NCBI GenBank assembly: GCA_030833025.1
Contig: JAURHZ010000075.1
Span: 1 to 9,577 of the forward strand
Direction of reading: 5' to 3'
From: Armatimonadota bacterium
GTDB taxonomy: Bacteria; Armatimonadota; Armatimonadia; Armatimonadales; Armatimonadaceae
Length of the DNA stretch: 9,577 nucleotides
This document shows, one piece after another, positions 6,807-9,577 of the stretch. The translations under genes and the position numbers were made by a program. The notes beneath the pieces were generated by a model that had not been told where the DNA came from, made no database searches, and was given only the letters and a program-made list of their open reading frames with translations. The stretch's first letter is position 1; the number at the start of each line of letters is the position of its first letter.

Positions 6807-7508
6807 GTGACAAAGTATAGCGACCCGCTCGGTTTTCCAATCCATGCCTTAACGGATGGTGTTCCACAAGCCGATTGTGCAGTGCATGCGAGTGTTCACG
6901 AGCGTGTTCGTACGCATCTGCTTGGACTTCGTACAGAGGATGGTATATGGCCGGCGCATAGCTTTATACCCGGTGCTGTGGATGCGTACCGACGCGCGCA
7001 TCACTTCCTTTACGAATCCGTGGATGCCGTTGCCGCTGCTCGGGAGTACGAAGCGGCGGCAGCGCTTGATGAAGGATATCTTCAGGCGTGGGTCGGTCTA
7101 GCCCTCGCATGGACATCGATGGGAACGCCGGATTCCCTCAGCAGTGCGATTGAGTTATGGCGAGCTCTGGTCGACATGCCAGTTGGAGACGATGGAGTTT
7201 CGCAGCGCTGCATGAGTATTTTGTTGCAAAATTTAGCCTATACGCTTTATCAGCAATATCTTTACACGCACGTTGTTGAAACACTTCGGGAATCAGCCGA
7301 ATGTTACTTGCAGGCGAACGAAATGGATCCCGATGTTCGCCCAGAGCTTTACTATCCTTGGTGTAATGTCCTGCTTTTGTTGGGACGCGTTAGTGAAGCC
7401 GAAAAGTTATGGAACCTTGCCGGTCTTGGAACGCCAAGTCGGGTAAAGGACGTATACTTGGACAAGTACACTGACTTATCTGCGTTTGATTTACGATGGG
7501 GTAAATGA
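6807..7508 (+). CDS. TPR-like protein of unknown function
   Basis: Up to 233 residues, probably cytoplasmic, mostly helical. Residues about 56-125 (with DAVAAAREYEAAAALDEGYL and WVGLALAW) and about 135-205 (LAYTLYQQ, LRESAECYLQANEMDP, LLLLGRVSEAEKLW) read as degenerate tetratricopeptide repeats, a protein- or peptide-binding scaffold. I see no HTH, kinase or enzymatic motif. The start is uncertain. The frame is open back to 6636, but that region is hisF on the other strand. GTG 6807 is preferred because the promoter gap precedes it. ATG 6747 is possible and would add a hydrophobic segment (IVWWCHILWLGFVYLIV) that could act as a membrane anchor, though this stretch is also the promoter region. 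The stop TGA overlaps the start of the next small gene as ATGA, so the two are likely translated together with the downstream sigma factor gene. Confidence 0.75.
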   Translation: MTKYSDPLGFPIHALTDGVPQADCAVHASVHERVRTHLLGLRTEDGIWPAHSFIPGAVDAYRRAHHFLYESVDAVAAAREYEAAAALDEGYLQAWVGLALAWTSMGTPDSLSSAIELWRALVDMPVGDDGVSQRCMSILLQNLAYTLYQQYLYTHVVETLRESAECYLQANEMDPDVRPELYYPWCNVLLLLGRVSEAEKLWNLAGLGTPSRVKDVYLDKYTDLSAFDLRWGK

Positions 7509-7648
7509 TGAACAGTATTCGAACAGGTTCGCGGGCCGTCGTAACGGCCCTTATTATATGTTTGTTGGCAATCGGCTCGCGCGTGGCCTTTGCAGATTTG
7601 AGCGGCCCAGGGGCACCACCGCCACCTCCTCCGGGATCCAAGGGGTAA
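7505..7648 (+). CDS. Small secreted proline-rich peptide (47 aa)
   Basis: A short gene easily missed by length cut-offs. ATG 7505 (or ATG 7508, which has GGGG 6 nt upstream) leads to a 47-residue product. It has a positively charged n-region (MMNSIRTGSR), a hydrophobic core AVVTALIICLLAIG, then SRVAFA followed by D31, a good signal peptidase I site of the AxA kind. The predicted mature peptide is only 17 residues, DLSGPGAPPPPPPGSKG, with a hexaproline run at 38-43. Support for reality: it overlaps the TPR gene by ATGA, ends 5 nt before the sigma factor start, and its last codons carry that gene's ribosome binding site. No family recognised. It may be an exported signal peptide precursor, a small periplasmic or surface peptide, or a coupling ORF. 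The cysteine in the hydrophobic core is not in a convincing lipobox. Confidence 0.65.
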   Translation: MMNSIRTGSRAVVTALIICLLAIGSRVAFADLSGPGAPPPPPPGSKG

Positions 7649-7653
7649 TTCCA

Positions 7654-8301
7654 ATGATGACAAATAACAATGGAGTTATTTCAGCATCGATGCGGTCTCG
7701 TCTCGCAGGAATCGCATCTGGCTTATCCTCTCAATCTCGTCAGCGGTACACAAATGCAGAGCTGCTGTCCCGAGCACGTTCGGGTTCATCCGCCGGCGTT
7801 CGTTCGAATGCTGCACTTGCACTGCGACAGAGGATCGTGGGTATTGTTTGGGGAATGGCAGCGGTGCATATCGGGCTGACTCAGGAAGACCGTGAAGACA
7901 TTACGCAGGACACCTTGCTAAAGCTCATTGGAACTCCATCTATCAATGATCCCCACCCCGCCTATGTGAAGCGGATCGTAGCTAACATTCTCATCGACCG
8001 TCACCGCCATGCGTCTAGCCGCGGGCTGGTGTGTAAGGTGGGTAATTCAGCTGAGGTGTTGGATTTATACGCTGAGTCTGTTGCTGCTGAGGTGACTCCA
8101 TCGTGTGATAGCAGCACGGCGGAAGATCTACTCTCAGTGCTCAATGAACGTGAGCGAACGGTGGTGGAGTCGCGCGTGGCTGGCAAAAGCCATGCAGAGA
8201 TTGCAGATGTCTTGGGCGTTTCGACACCCGCTGTACGTAAGCTGCATGAGCGTGCGATTGGAAAGGTCCGCAAGGCAGTTGCGCTAACCATTGACTCGTA
8301 G
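7654..8301 (+). CDS. ECF-type RNA polymerase sigma factor
   Basis: A 215-residue sigma-70 family protein. Region 2 is seen at about 35-123: the core-binding/-10 segment includes DREDITQDTLLKLIG (79-93) and PAYVKRIVANILIDRHRHASS (102-122). Region 4 is at about 157-209, with LNERERTVVESRVAGKSHAEIADVLGVSTPAVRKLHERA carrying the helix-turn-helix for the -35 element. There is no region 1 or 3, as in ECF sigmas. The start is ATG 7654 because AAGGGG (7640-7645) lies 8 nt upstream; ATG 7657 is an alternative. The frame is open further upstream, but that part overlaps the peptide and TPR genes. It follows the peptide gene by 5 nt. No anti-sigma factor gene is adjacent, unlike most ECF loci, so control may come from the upstream TPR/peptide genes or the downstream regulator. 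The target promoter is unknown. Confidence 0.88.
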   Translation: MMTNNNGVISASMRSRLAGIASGLSSQSRQRYTNAELLSRARSGSSAGVRSNAALALRQRIVGIVWGMAAVHIGLTQEDREDITQDTLLKLIGTPSINDPHPAYVKRIVANILIDRHRHASSRGLVCKVGNSAEVLDLYAESVAAEVTPSCDSSTAEDLLSVLNERERTVVESRVAGKSHAEIADVLGVSTPAVRKLHERAIGKVRKAVALTIDS

Positions 8302-8681
8302 CGGCCACATGGCAGTTTTGTTGTCGAATCTTGACTCAATTATTTGACAGCAATAATGGCTATGTACGTCGATGTATGAATCCCGCTCCTCTTTTGGATG
8401 CCAAGTGTACGTCTGTGACCGCCATGACACAGATTGCCCTAATGACTCCCAAGGTGTGTTACCGGGAAAGAATTGCGATTAACAGGGTCCATAGGAATCC
8501 TTTCCGCACTACGAACTGGGTGGAGCGATGATTTTCAGTGGCCTAGGGCATCACTGCTGCTCCAGTAGCGCGTACCTGTATAGGTTAAATCTATACGAGC
8601 GGACATGGCGTGCCATTACGTAACTACTGATGTCAAAATTATGTATTGCACATTAGGTGTAAGTACGGTGATGTGGATGCA
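8302..8681. other. 380-nt intergenic region, no convincing gene
   Basis: This gap separates the sigma factor gene and the BTAD regulator gene. The plus-strand frames here (for example 8331-8531) give compositionally odd peptides with no family features and no good ribosome binding site. A perfect TTGACA lies at 8344-8349 but lacks a good -10 at normal spacing. An inverted repeat GTATAG (8578-8583) and CTATAC (8591-8596) with a 7-nt AT-rich spacer sits about 86 nt before the regulator start and might be an operator or overlap a -10 element. No intrinsic terminator is seen after the sigma gene. A non-coding or long 5' leader function cannot be excluded. Confidence 0.4.
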
Positions 8682-9577
8682 ATGGATGGAATTGACGAGC
8701 AAGGTACATCGGGGGGGTGGAGGCTACTGGGTCTTGGTGACAGTAGCTGGTGTTACAACGGTAGTGGCGTCAAATTCCCAACGCGTCTTAGTCAAGCATT
8801 GGCTTGGTATTTGGTGTTGCGTGGCGGTGATGTTAGACGGGCTGAAATCGTTGAACATTTCTGGCCAGATGCTAAGCCCGAAGATGGTCTGAATCAGCTC
8901 CGCGTCACGTTAAGTCGTCTTAAGTCGATGCTCGCTGCCTTTCCGAATGCACCTAAACTTACAACAGATCGATTTATTGTGCGCATCGATATTGGTACCA
9001 CTCCCTGTGTAGCTCTCAGCTACGGTGCACTCCTCGACCGTGTTGAGGCATCCACAGGTGCAGACAAGCGCGCGGCGTCCCTTGAGCTCGTTAGGCTGTA
9101 CGGCGGAGACTTGTTGCCCGAGTTTGATTACCCACTGTTTGGACAGCTACGCAGTTTCTATCAGGAGAGGAATGTCCACTATCTTGGCTGTGTGAGCAAA
9201 GATCTCAAGCGCACAGGCGATTTTGCAACCGCGGTTGACATCCTTCAAAGGTCACTTTCGATCGATCCGATGCAGGAAGACCTCTACGTGATGCTGTTTG
9301 GCATTTATGCACAAATGGATCGCCCGCTTCTGATTGAAAAGACGGTTCGTAACCTGATTCGCGAAATGGAAGCTAAGCTTGGAGATCGTCCAACAGAACG
9401 CCTTGAGAAAACGGTTTTGCTTGCGTTACCCCCGCGGTTGCGCGACCGGATGAAGGCAACGCTGAATAGCCCATCTGAGCCGGCAAGCAACGTTTATGTT
9501 CCGCCGGTTGGACCATATGAGAACCCTTTTGTACATCGAGTCAGTGAGTTCAATGACTTACATGGGCATGTCAGCAG
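8682..9577 (+). CDS. BTAD-type transcriptional regulator with start of an AAA-type ATPase domain (3' partial)
   Basis: 298 codons are in the window and the gene continues beyond it. Residues about 13-100 form a winged-helix DNA-binding domain of the OmpR/SARP kind (WRLLGLG; LAWYLVLRGGDVRRAEIVEHFWPDA; GLNQLRVTLSRLKSML). Residues about 105-250 are a bacterial transcriptional activation (BTAD) domain, TPR-like, with YGGDLLPEFDY, LKRTGDFATAVDILQRSLSIDPMQEDLYVMLFGIYA and IREMEAKLG. At 281 NPFVHRVSEFNDL resembles the 'PFVGRExEL' entry to AAA/NACHT-like ATPase modules, suggesting an AfsR- or MalT-like signal-sensing activator. The start is uncertain: ATG 8682 begins shortly before the first strand but lacks a clear ribosome binding site, and GTG 8673 is an alternative. 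A run of seven G (8711-8717) falls in codons 10-12. It is likely functionally linked to the sigma factor gene upstream. Confidence 0.85.
   Translation, partial: MDGIDEQGTSGGWRLLGLGDSSWCYNGSGVKFPTRLSQALAWYLVLRGGDVRRAEIVEHFWPDAKPEDGLNQLRVTLSRLKSMLAAFPNAPKLTTDRFIVRIDIGTTPCVALSYGALLDRVEASTGADKRAASLELVRLYGGDLLPEFDYPLFGQLRSFYQERNVHYLGCVSKDLKRTGDFATAVDILQRSLSIDPMQEDLYVMLFGIYAQMDRPLLIEKTVRNLIREMEAKLGDRPTERLEKTVLLALPPRLRDRMKATLNSPSEPASNVYVPPVGPYENPFVHRVSEFNDLHGHVS

Noticed and set aside
7486..7653. N-terminal extension of the sigma factor frame
   Set aside because: The frame is open but overlaps the TPR and peptide genes. A strong ribosome binding site 8 nt before ATG 7654 marks a better start, and ECF proteins do not need the extra residues.
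8363..8413. Direct repeat TGTACGTC (8363-8370 and 8406-8413) as a SARP/BTAD binding site
   Set aside because: One repeated 8-mer is expected by chance in a gap of this size, and the 43-nt spacing does not match the shorter periodic spacing usual for SARP operators.
8605..8892. 95-codon plus-strand ORF in the frame beside the BTAD gene start
   Set aside because: From about 8700 it overlaps the BTAD reading frame, which has clear domain similarity. Its own product has no recognisable features and no good ribosome binding site.
1..9577. CRISPR array, insertion sequence or prophage
   Set aside because: No regularly spaced repeats, transposase, integrase or terminal inverted repeats were seen. 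Gene content and packing look like stable chromosome.

Overview
The window reads as ordinary bacterial chromosome. It suggests a Gram-negative-type environmental bacterium from a lineage that carries Planctomycete-style secreted cytochrome/DUF1501 pairs and also SARP/BTAD-type regulators. Armatimonadota, Planctomycetota/Verrucomicrobiota and Acidobacteriota are all possible. I lean weakly to Armatimonadota from the gene mix, but nothing here (no rRNA, no full marker set) fixes the phylum.

Layout. (1) Positions 1-69 may hold the tail of an upstream gene. Positions 240-659 (+) encode an adrenodoxin/Fdx-type [2Fe-2S] ferredoxin, followed by a self-contained tRNA-Val(GAC) unit with its own promoter (660-688) and a strong intrinsic terminator (780-811). 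(2) Positions 924-6748, all on the minus strand, form a tightly packed series read as hisF, hisI, a large di-heme-motif PSCyt1-DUF1549-LamG-DUF1553 protein, then a Tat-exported DUF1501 protein. hisF and hisI overlap by 8 nt. The cytochrome and DUF1501 genes are 4 nt apart. The 54-nt gap between hisI and the cytochrome gene shows no clear promoter, so one long transcript is possible but unproven. (3) From about 6807 rightward, on the plus strand, lies a regulatory block: a TPR-like protein; a 47-codon gene for a secreted proline-rich peptide that overlaps the TPR gene by ATGA; an ECF-type sigma factor whose ribosome binding site lies in the end of the peptide gene; a 380-nt gap; and a BTAD-type transcriptional regulator running into an apparent AAA-type ATPase domain, cut by the window end.

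How they work together. HisF and HisI are consecutive-pathway histidine enzymes and are translationally coupled. The cytochrome and DUF1501 proteins are almost certainly partners, as elsewhere, in an extracytoplasmic process of unknown substrate. The most interesting part is the TPR/secreted-peptide/sigma cassette. Its layout (TPR protein followed by an overlapping tiny exported-peptide gene) resembles the Rap-Phr style of peptide signalling, here linked to a sigma factor instead of a phosphorelay. That link is inference from architecture only. Secondary points of interest are a HisI whose usual Asp-rich metal motif is Asn-Cys-Glu-Met-Asn, and a hisF that looks leaderless.
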